Made by a program: the position numbers and the translations under genes. The notes beneath the pieces were generated by a model. That model made no database searches, was not told the origin of the DNA, and saw only the letters and a list, made by a program, of their open reading frames with translations. A stretch of 64,000 bases of DNA from Cristatella mucedo (Eukaryota; Bryozoa; Phylactolaemata; Cristatellidae): positions 304,001 through 368,000 of the forward strand of contig WPIO01000051.1 of NCBI GenBank assembly GCA_009760855.2, given 5' to 3'. This document shows positions 51,710 to 61,655 of this stretch, one piece after another. Within the stretch, counting starts at the first letter, position 1. Each line of letters begins with the position of its first letter.

Positions 51710-52275
51710 TTGGCTGAGACAATGGGGCAAGAGCTTAGTGGTATTGGGCCCGACACCATGGCCCATTACGGTGAGGAATTACTACCGTCCCCAGGCCACT
51801 GGAAGGGTACCTCCGTCCAGCTTGAATGGCGAATGGGTTCCAGAAGATTCTTTCTTGGAAAGAGGGAAGGCGGGGGGGTTGACAGGCCAGCCAACATCTA
51901 TCAGCAGCTTCCGCGAGTATCGGACCAATTCTAAAGGCCGAATCGCCGCCGCTCGTCTCAGAGCTTCCTGGCTTGCTCCTAAGCGCTTCCTCTCTAACCG
52001 CACTGACGCTCCTCTCTGGCTCACTGCTCCAGGACAAAGGGGATCTAGCCCGCCACCGAACAGCTCTTGTTCGCGCTAAAATTCAGCCAGAGCCAGCAAG
52101 GCGCTACAGAAAGGCCTAGCTGCAGGGTTTCAGACCAAGTGCAAACGCCTTAATTCACAGGACGAGCGAACTCCAAGCAGTGAGTAAGAGAAGTCGAGAT
52201 GGGATTTTGCAAATTCAGGGGCCAACTGGGATGTAGTTCCTGTCTAAACAGGTCCAAATTTGTTCTTTGTTACGT

Positions 52276-53454
52276 GAAATATATGCCTCTAGGTATGTCT
52301 ATTAGACGCATTTGAACCGTTTGTCCGTGGTAGTAGTAGTAACGGAGCTTGGCACGCCTCATCAAGCTTGATCTGCACAAACGCTCTTGAGAAGTCTAGC
52401 TTCAAAATTAAGGAACCGGAATTTAATTATTTATGGAAGTCAGAAAACAATGTAAATAAGGAAAGCTTTGTGGCTCTCACTTAATATAAACAGCTCAGCG
52501 TCACCACTTAAGGGGAAAGGAATCCCGTGTTTCTCGACCCATGAATTTTACAGAGTGCTTTGAAGGAGGAGACTTTCTCAGAATTTTCTTCAAGGATTGC
52601 AGTTGAGGTTTCCCACAAGTGTGACACAAGTGCCTAAGTTAGTTATTGGTTCCGACTAAGACGCACCTGCAACCTCGGATAACCCTAAGCTTTAAAGCTG
52701 CTAATCGCATATGCTGCACGTTACTTCCTAAGAATAAGATCCACTGTTGCTTAACCGATGAAGTAGGAGAGCCTGCGACGAAAAGATAAAGAAGTGTTGC
52801 GCCTAATATTTGAAAGTTGTGGACAGCTAGACGCTTAAAGCGATCTCAAAGTTTATAAGAGGATAGGTAACTTGATCCATCATATTGCAGAAGACCAAAT
52901 CCTGTTTAGCAATACGACGGCCACTTTAGCACCACAAAACCTCAGATTTGGCGTTCGAGTTAGCCTGCTTGTCGAAGTGTCTCGCGGTGTAAGAGCGAGA
53001 AGGGCGAACGCAGAAACGGTGTGATGAAATCGTGTACGTCGCTGCTCATCATGCACTGTATCATTGCTCAGTCTATGGCGACGCCATCTACGTTTCCTGT
53101 TGCCAGAGAACCTTGAGGCGTGGGCGCTAGGATAATAGCACTTACAGAATAACCTTTTTATGTTTTCAAGCCAATATATATGTATGTATGCTGTGTATGT
53201 ATGCCGATAGGCATATGTATGCTTCCTCTTCATATATTTTCAAGCTAATGTAGGGGCGTTTGTGTAACCGAGGGAGCGTAGTTATGATAAATTCGAGGGA
53301 AAAATGCTACACACAGTCTAGTGCAACATGCAATCTGGCCGGAAGTCCTCGAAGTTCACTCGTCAGGACTGCAAATGGCGGCAAGCTTCGAGATCATCGG
53401 CCGACTGGCAAGACCGGCATTTTCGAGATAATATGCGTAACGAGGTGCGAGCGC
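52276..53454. other. no gene seen
   Basis: A 117-codon minus-strand frame at 52880-53233 has no recognised domain. Confidence 0.45.
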
Positions 53455-54735
53455 GATTGCATGAATTGATTACGCTCAGTCTGGCAAACGAAGCACTGGC
53501 GTGGTTTAAATCATACTTGTCTGATCGTGTTTAATACGTGTCTTGTGGGGGTCAGGTCTCACACACGAGAAGGTTCACCTGTGGAGTCACTCAAGGGTCT
53601 GTACTCGGTCCCTCGCTGTTCTCCATTTATACACAACGTCTGGGAAAAATGATTAAGGCCCAAGAAATAGGATATCACTTCTATGCTGACGATACTCAGT
53701 TGTACTTGTCATTCAAACCGTCGGAATCTGCTGCGGCAACTGAGAAACTGAATGCTCGCCTTGCCGATATTCGATCCTGGATGTCGAAAAACTTCCTGAA
53801 ATTAAATGATGATAAAACCGAACTGCTGCTCATAGGGCACCCTAAGCGTGTGGCTGGATTAAAAGGCTTTGCTCTTCTAATAGGTGATGCTATTATGCTA
53901 CCATCACCACATGCTCGAAATTTAGGTGTCGTTTTCGACAGCTGCCTCAATTTCAAAAGCTTTATTCAGAAGTCTGCTTCTACAGCTAGCCATCACATCC
54001 GATCCCTATCCAAGATTAGAAGCTGTCTCCCACAGCGGCTTGTAAAAAATTTAACTAGCTCTTTAGTTCTGTCTCGGCTTGGTTATTGTAATTCCCTTTG
54101 GCTGGGCTACCAAAGAAAGCTATTAGGACACTGTAACAGGCTATGAACATTGCTGCAAGGCTAGTCTTCAAGTCCCAGCGGTTTGAGCACGTGTCTCCTT
54201 TGCTGAAAGAGCTAGGTTGGTTGCCGGTTTAGCAACGGATACAGAGCAAAGTTCTCACGCTGACTCACAAGGCCAGCCTCGGCTTGGCTCCTTCATACCT
54301 AGCTGAGCTGCTGCATCAGTTTCAGCCTGTTCGCGCCCTCAGGTCCTGTGTGGACAATAAATTAGCTGTCCCGTTCCTCCGTTTAAAGACCGTTGGCGAT
54401 AGAAGCTTTAGGTGTGCAGGTCCTAGGCTGTGGAACTTGCTTCCACAATTCTTACGCAACGACAACTACTCTCCTACTGCCGGCTATGGCACATCCTTTT
54501 CAGCGGTACTGAGCTGCTACTTCTATGCTACTCACTACCTCAACTGCTTTCCCGACTCTGTTATGCTTCCCACTTTTTCTTTGTTGCGTGAGACGAAGTC
54601 TGTTGGCTACCGAATGCGTACCGAAAACCGCTTGGGCTGTGAGTGGGCTATACAAAACTCTCCTGCGTAACACCCACGTGGTCTTCATGAATTTGCGGAG
54701 TTACAGACGGAGATAAATTACATTAAATTACGCTA
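53455..54735 (+). mobile_element. LINE family 2, 5'-truncated RT
   Basis: It starts inside the RT (LANEALAWFKSYLSDRV, then a stop). It has motif B VTQGSVLGPSLFSIY, motif C YHFYADDTQLYLSF, WMSKNFLKLNDDKTELLLIG and HARNLGVVFD, and further C-terminal sequence in a second frame (54284-54670) up to WNLLPQFLRNDNYSP and ETKSVGYRMRTE. The 3' UTR is short and ends in ATTACATTAAATTACG. Frameshifts and stops show it is dead. Its C-terminus and 3' end differ from the main family. Confidence 0.88.
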
Positions 54736-56709
54736 GTTGGTCAGATCTTGCTATTAAATTACAATAGGGATGTAGAGCTAAATATTTGAAAGAAAATTCT
54801 CTGACGCAGATATAGAATTTCTCTACTAAATGCTTACCATGTGTCAGCTGTGATGTAGGAAAGCGATCAAAAGATCTTGTTGGTGTTTACGTAGTAGTGT
54901 TACTATTATTCGTATGATTCGTACATCATCAAGTCAACATGTTAAATTCATGCTAGCTTTAAGCCGAGGAAATGCAGGCTGATCTCGACTGTGAGCGAAT
55001 CAGTCACGTGACAATTAATGAAGCATTGAAATGGACAACGGAGAACATTTGGAAGTGCCAGCAGAAAAGTGAAAACGAGAAATATATTTTCGCGGAAACA
55101 ATGAACCATATCTCAAATCAGTTTGACCAAGAGCCAAAAGGCTAACAGTTCACTTGTGACGAAAACTATCTGGCAAAATATGTGGCGTAAACTGAGCATT
55201 TTTTTGAATAAGCAGTGACCGGATGCTACACTCAAGCCGTTTCGTTTATGCTCGTGGTCGACTCAAGCAAAGCTCATTTGAGATGTGCTTGCGCTATTTT
55301 CGGATGAAAATAAATCTCTCATAGCCTAGCCGGTAAACGGTCACTATAGAATATGGGCGGCAGCAAAATGTGGCAGATCAGCTGCTAGCACTGTAACTTT
55401 TCGTGTAAAAAACATTATGAACTACTTCTCGATAAAAGTTGTGTCAGAATCAAACCAAACGAGTCGTGCTATTGACGCCGGTTGAGCTCACGTTGGCGAG
55501 GCCGATGGTGACTCGTGAGTATGCAGACTGAGGCTAGCTGCCATACGTAGCCAAACTGATAAAGCAGCTAGGCTGATTTCTCCTGATTCGCTGACTAAAA
55601 GGATCAGGCTTTAAAGAACTGTTTCAAGATGCGTCTCTGTTAGTGAAGCAGCTAATTCTTATCGGGGATACAGGGAGACCGGTTTTGGCACATTGACAAA
55701 TGACCTCATTAGACCTTAGCCCAGGCATAACGCTTACTGGCCGTGTGGTCTGATTTCATGTCATTCAACGTCATGTTTGCATTTCCTTGACGTTTTGTAT
55801 TAGCTGACCATTTTTGCTGACTGACTACTGTACACTAGTTGACCGGCAATCACTTTTTTGAACACGATTAACGTGTGCTCATTGATCACAAGCGGGGCAT
55901 TTCCTCTTTGCAATGACATCAAAGTAGCTTCAGCTGACTACGTTTATGCTAAAATCGTACACAGGCCTAGTATATGCTTAAAGCTAAAAATGTTGCTTTG
56001 TTCAGGGAAATTTGCTATTTCAAATAAATGTAGGATCGTGTTAAAACGAGGCCTCCTGAGCTTCTTTGTTCAAGCATTCACTCATCAGCTTTATACACTT
56101 TAGTCCGATATAGCAGCTTTATCTAATTGTCAATCCAGTGAGACCTCGTATGTTTTCCTTTCCTTAGTCTATAGCTAAGACGTATGTGTAGTTGGTGGCT
56201 AATTGGTGCAGACCGTTACTAAGGCTAAGAACTGAACATAGGCTCGGCCTAAATATTTGTTGTGTACCATTATGAAGGTCAAATCAAGTAAAATGGCTTG
56301 ATTAAGCGGCCTCATTTATATTGCGACTGTAGTGCCTTAGCGGTTATCACACAGCTTGCAGCGGGCTAAAATAGATTGCATATGACAGAACTAGAACTTG
56401 AACCCCATCGTCATCCTGTTTATCATGTCTGATCGTACGCGGCTTACGTTTCCATCGGACGTGTTTCTCTTTCGACCTACGAAATCGCATGCGAGTCTCG
56501 AAACGTAACTACCTTTAACATCGATGTTGTCCACATTATGCCTTTCAACCGGTGACCTTCCGGCCGAACTTCCCGGCGACCTACCCACTTGATGATATGC
56601 TACAAATTGACACTAGCTAACGTCGTTAAGCAGTGTGAAACTATGCTTAACGAAAGTCCATCCCCGCCGATATGCGCTTTGATTTACGGCGGATATACGA
56701 AGAGCTATC
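54736..56709. other. no gene seen
   Basis: AT-rich; only short frames. Confidence 0.5.
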
Positions 56710-57252
56710 GTATCCAACCGAAATCAAAAATATTCCAGACTAATTTCTTACAGGAGTTTAAGGACAAGTCTGTTGGCTACCGAATGCGTACCGAAAGCCG
56801 GTTAGGCTGTGAGTGCGATATACAAAACTCTCCTGCGTAACACCCGCACGGTCTTTATGACTTTGTGGAGTTACAGACGTAACATTACATCTTAGATTAA
56901 TAAAGCATACCTGTTAATTTAACTGTAGATCCTCTTCTTAACCTCTCCTAAATAAAAAACTCTGCGCAGTGATCCCAATAGTGACTTAACATAGCATTTC
57001 TCGAAATTAATCTTAGGTAAGACAGAATAGAAACTCTGCCCTCTCACTGCCGTCCCGGAAGGAATGCAATCCTTCATCTCCTCGCTATACATTTGCCTTT
57101 GTGTGGTGTAAAGCCATATTAACAGAGTTAAAAATGGGTACATCTGAATAAGGATTGTGAGCTGCAATCAGTTAACTGAAGCTGCCCCTCCAAAGTGTCC
57201 TTAAACACCTGTAAAAAATTAGTCTGAAATATTTTTTATTTCGGTTGGATAC
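56710..57252. mobile_element. element with 57-bp terminal inverted repeats
   Basis: 56710-56766 and the reverse complement of 57196-57252 match at 53 of 57 bases (GTATCCAACCGAAAT ... GTTTAAGGACA). The body has no transposase. A LINE family 2 fragment sits at the inner edge of the left arm. It looks like a MITE-type or foldback non-autonomous DNA transposon. Confidence 0.6.
56765..56895 (+). mobile_element. LINE family 2, 3' end fragment
   Basis: AAGTCTGTTGGCTACCGAAT to GGAGTTACAGACGTAACATT matches the last part of the 53455 copy closely. Confidence 0.8.
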
Positions 57253-57346
57253 ATTTGGTTCTATGTGTCCATGATTACGAAAAATAAGCTTCAGGACGTT
57301 TGATGACGTATACAGCCAAATTTATCCAACCGAAATAAAAAATATT
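57228..57346. repeat. 31-bp inverted repeat sharing the TIR sequence
   Basis: 57228-57258 and 57316-57346 are inverted copies with one mismatch (AATATTTTTTATTTCGGTTG...), 57 bases apart. It is a third copy of the TIR end next to the element. Confidence 0.9.
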
Positions 57347-58139
57347 GCAAAATAGTGTCAAACAAGCAGAGCTGGACTCGTATTTCAAATTTCACTCCGA
57401 TGCATGAAGTATAACCGAGTTATGGAATTTACAAGGCACCAACTGACCCTGGAAGTGAAGCTTATCAAAGTTACAAAAATGCACCTTAACGAGCCTCAAG
57501 CATCTATAGCTATTTACCAAGGTTCGACAAGTTGGAATGCAAGTTGCATAGGATACAGAGATCGGTACATTTTTGTTTATGGATTTTATGCTTCCGGTTT
57601 AACATCCGGATTAGACGTGGATTGCATAGCACATTTTTTCCTTTATGCGGAAGTCGTCAGAACTTCCGATCCCAGTTCTAACATATTTGTAATGACCCGG
57701 TAAATGCCAAAGTTCATAGCAATCCACAGCATCCACCACAACTTAAATAGAAACTGAATATGCCAAGCTCCAGTTTTTATTTTATATTAAAGATGACTGT
57801 GTTGTATCCGAACCCACGTAAATTCGAGAAATTGTTCATCGCCCACTTTAGCAATTCCTCCCTCACTTTAGCAATTTTCGGCAAATCGCCGAACTTGCCT
57901 AGGCAAATACCGAAATCCGCTCTAATCTACTTCATACGCTGAAGACAGCTTAGTGAACGAAGCTGTTTGTACGCGCAAAAACGGAGCAGCGGGGTGAACA
58001 GGTCTGGAGGACAGGCTTGAGTTCGCTCTCGCACTGGTATATATATGCTCCTGTGGCTCCGCTCCATTTCAGCAGGCTCGCTTCCTTAGACTGGACATGT
58101 GTTGCTAGAAAAATATCGTTTTTCGAGGACTAGATTGCC
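57347..58139. other. no gene supported
   Basis: A 99-codon ATG frame (57404-57703) follows the inverted repeat but has no recognised domain. Confidence 0.4.
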
Positions 58140-58348
58140 AACGCTAATGCTATCGATCACTAAGTCCTACTTGAGTGCCTCTCACCTCGCCTTAATATTA
58201 GTAGCACTGCACTGCAATGGTTAAGATCCTTTCTCAGTTGGAGACCCCAGAATATTGATGATGTTAATGGATAATGATCATCGAAGAAACATCTTAAATG
58301 TGTGGTACCTCACGGCTCCGTGCTTGGTCCCCTTCTTTTCACGGTTTT

Positions 58349-58517
<169 letters not shown>

Positions 58518-59150
58518 CTCTTTCTCTCTTGCCGATGTGATTTGCCAAACACAATCTAGGCTTTCACATCCATGCGGATGAAACTTAGTTGTACCTTTGC
58601 TTTGAGCCCTCCCAGCACTACATCACTTTGAATTCTCTCAAATCCCTTGCTGCAGGTATTGATGACATCCGCACATGGATGGCAGCAAATGTTCTTACGT
58701 TGAATGATGATAAATCCAGCCTAATAGTTATAGGCAAAGCAAGGGTGATTCAGAAATTGAAAACGCCAAGGCTCAAACTTCGGCTCTGACAGCATATCTC
58801 ATGTTGAATCTGCACAAAATCTAGGTGTCATGCTTCAAAGTGACTTATCATTAGATGACCACAGCAGCTCCGCAGTCAAGCCTGCCTACTTTCAACTACA
58901 TAACATCGCTAAAATTTGGGCTTGTTTAGACAGGGATACCACACCTAAACGTGTCCATGCATTTGTGAAAACCCGTGTTGACTTCTGTAACTCATGGCTT
59001 GCTGGCCTACCGGTCTGTGTAATCAGGCGCTTAGAGCTGGTGCAAAAATCTGCAGCTAGGCTTGTCTGTCGTGAGCGTCGCAGTTGCCACATCACACCAC
59101 TTCTCGCCGACCTGCGCTGGCTACCTGTCAAGCAACGCATTGACTTCAAT

Positions 59151-59300
59151 GAGCTGGTTTGGTCCTGCGATTAAGGTGCTCGCCCCGACCAAGGTCTGGC
59201 TGAGGTCGCGGGCTCAAACCCCGAGGCATATGTGGAGCGCCTAAATAGAGATCAAAATCTCTTGGGGCGCTATACAAATGAAATATATTTTATTTATTTA
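59151..59300 (+). mobile_element. SINE B copy 6, short subfamily, inside a LINE
   Basis: Head GCTGGTTTGGTCCTGCGATT, B-box-like GGGCTCAAACC, tail GGAGCGCCTAAATAGAGATC and CTCTTGGGGCGCTATACAAA, then an ATTTATTT run. The LINE resumes at AAGGTCCTATTGCTCAC. I see no clear target duplication. Confidence 0.85.
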
Positions 59301-59825
59301 TATAAGGTCCTATTGCTCACATTTAGGTCCCTCCATTCTTTAGCTCCAGCCTGCCTATCAGATCTACTGCCCCGCCAGGCTAAGCATTGTGCCAACCACT
59401 TTTCGGAATCCAGCAGTCTACAAATATCTCGTACAAACCTCAAATTCTTTGGAGACCGTGCCTTTAGTTCGCATGCTCCCATGCTCCCAAAGACTAGAAA
59501 TCACTCCCAACTTACATCACGACATCCCCTAACTTGAAGAAATTCAAAAGAAACTAGAAACGCACCTATTTATCACAGCATTTATTGGGTCCCTGGGATT
59601 CGTCCTTAATTGACTTATGTGTGCTGAAACTGTACATGCTGCCACTAACCTCACTTGCATGCTGACCGTGTGCATGTCAACCGTAATTTACGTTATTCTT
59701 TTTCTTTATTGAGCATGCTACCACTAGCCATTCGATCGTGCTTCCTTTGCAGCAAATACACAGCGCCTAGAAAGTGATTGAGTTATCCAAGGGCACTTTA
59801 TCAAATGTGTTATTATTATTATTAT

Positions 59826-60735
59826 TCCAATAGGTCAGATGGGTTAACGTTGAGGAATTGATTCACTATCTTTAGAGATGCTTATATAATGATTTGAAAT
59901 TTTTACTCTTAATTAATCTCTAAATCTTTTAATATTCTATTTCCCTGAGTTGGAGTTAGGAAATGTTAATTTTTGAATTTCGACGATATTCGAGCTCCGT
60001 TTTGAATCTGAACATTGAATGCGACCTTGCAAAGAGGACGTAGGGTTGTAACTCTAATTATAAGGCATTTACTGATGAACAGTTCGTAATATATTTGATC
60101 ATGTAAACTGCACAGAATCATATCGTTAATTTTGAGGTGTGTTGCTTTCAGGTTGTCACCGTTAGTGAGCCAAACAATATTGCCTCTTTAATTGGCTGCA
60201 GAGTATAGCAGGCGTACCAGCGATCAGCAAGTATGTGATCAATATCTTATTCGTGGTATGCATTTTACGTCTCCTCAGGGCATCTTTCAGGAGTGAGGTA
60301 AGCTTTTGATCTTACTAATAGCAAAATATTAATTTTTTGAATCTCGTAATGTCTATCTGGAAAGTCTTACTGACCTCAATGAAATTGAATTTGTGCCTCT
60401 CAAATGTTCTCACAATTTTACGAGCACACGGTCAGCAATCAGTTGAAAGGATTCGGCGTTATGTTCTTTGAGAACAAAAAGCTTTTGACGGACTGCGAAC
60501 TTCAGCGATTCCATTAAGCTCGAATGGAATTGTAAGGTAACGCAGAGAGTGGCGGAGATTCAAAGGATTATTAGCTTCAAGTGCTTTAACGTGTAACGGC
60601 TTATTTTAACTAGCACTCTCTTCAAGAAACTTACACGAGATTATTTACTCTAGCCACTGGCTAGCGGACTGGAGGAGCCTTCGGCTGATCGGGGAGTTGC
60701 ATTCAGTCATTCTACTTAATTTAGTTATTCTACTT
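59826..60735. other. no gene seen
   Basis: AT-rich, nothing recognised. Confidence 0.5.
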
Positions 60736-60893
60736 AATAAAGGGTCTCTCACTGCAGGATTCATACTCACGACCTCGCGGTCATAAGTTTGAATCATGCA
60801 GTGAGAAACCCTTTATTGCCAGCTGCAAGCGATGGGGATAGTCGTTAAGGCTCTTCGGCCACTATACAAATGAGGCTGTTAAATAAATAAATA
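60736..60893 (+). mobile_element. SINE A copy 5, head replaced by a foldback
   Basis: The body from 60779 is SINE A (GAATCATGCAGTGAGAAACC, TTTATTGCCAGCTGCAAGCG, CTATACAAATGAGGCTGTTA). The usual A-box half is replaced by an inverted copy of the B-box region: 60736-60774 pairs with 60779-60817 at 34 of 39 bases around a TCGC loop. Confidence 0.8.
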
Positions 60894-61507
60894 TTTAGTG
60901 ATGCCGATAAAAATTTTAGTTTTTTTTCACGATTGTGAAATATTGATTAATCAGTGTCGATTACGAATAAATTCTACCTGGCTATAAGGAAAGCCTTAAT
61001 CTGCAGCAGGCGATCCATTACTGTCCGCTGCAAGCGGAAGATTATGAGCCAAGATTTTTCCTTCACTATTTGAGCGAAACTCTCTGAAACAGCCGGCCTT
61101 TTTGCCATTTTGTTTGAAGTAGCATAATTGTATTGCGCTGCATGAGAGCTTGCATTGGACTTGGAGAATAGCGGAATGTGCATCTGACTTATGAAATGCA
61201 ATGGAAACAAACATTAAAGCGACGCCTAGCTACAATTAGAAGCACTATTGTCACACACCTTAGTGCCATGCAGCAGTCATTAAATTGTCAGGATTTTTTC
61301 ATGCCACTGCAACTTATGGTCTCTTTAAAAGGTCAATAAAGTCTTTAAAATGGCTAAGTCATCGTCATCTTACGAAAGATTATGCAACGATATCAATGTT
61401 AGACAACGAAGGGCCCTCAGCGAAATGAGATAGCGCTTTTACTAGGAGAACCGGTATGCCATTTTTTCCCATCGTGCATTTCGCCAGAGACCGCTTGTAC
61501 CTACGCT
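60894..61507. other. no gene seen; possible SINE A fragment
   Basis: GCAGGCGATCCATTACTGTC at about 61005-61040 resembles the middle of SINE A. Otherwise nothing recognised. Confidence 0.45.
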
Positions 61508-61655
61508 GCACTGGCGTGGCCCAGTGGTTAAGGAGCTCACCTTGACCAAGGTCAAGGTGATTGTATTTGAAGGCCCATGTAGTGGGCTCGAGCCTTGTGG
61601 CGGATGTGAAGCGCCTGAATAAAGATTAAGTTCTCTTTGTGTGCAATACAACTGA
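61508..61655 (+). mobile_element. SINE B copy 7, long subfamily, well preserved
   Basis: Head CACTGGCGTGGCCCAGTGGT, the extra CAAGGTGATTGTATTTGAAG block, GGGCTCGAGCC, then GGATGTGAAGCGCCTGAATA, AAGATTAAGTTCTCTTTGTG and TGCAATACAAC. Near-complete. Confidence 0.85.

Larger units (their letters stand above)
50994..52108 (-). mobile_element. solo LTR (likely), 1,115 bp, inserted in a LINE
   Basis: It begins TGTAACGCC and ends GGCGCTACA, terminal inverted repeats matching 8 of 9 bases with TG...CA ends. GAAA flanks both sides (50990-50993 and 52109-52112) as a 4-bp target duplication. On the minus strand it has LTR order: a TATTTAAG box (51702-51709), then AATAAA (51211-51216) with a GT-rich segment after it, leaving about 200 bp of U5. 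There is no RT, integrase or gag-like frame inside, so this is most simply a solo LTR left by recombination. A non-autonomous TIR transposon is the alternative. Confidence 0.72.
50481..52275 (-). mobile_element. L2-like LINE 3' part, split by an LTR-like insert
   Basis: The 3' UTR and C-terminal region occupy 50481-50993. The upstream LINE sequence resumes at 52109 (GGCCTAGCTGCAG...) and continues to about 52275. With 50994-52108 removed, the spacing between GGCAATTGC and the CCTAGCTGCAG segment equals that of the 14478-16272 copy. This shows one LINE interrupted by a later insertion. Confidence 0.85.

Noticed and set aside
57404-57703. 99-codon ATG frame beside the inverted repeat
   Set aside because: No transposase or other motif; coding status cannot be judged.
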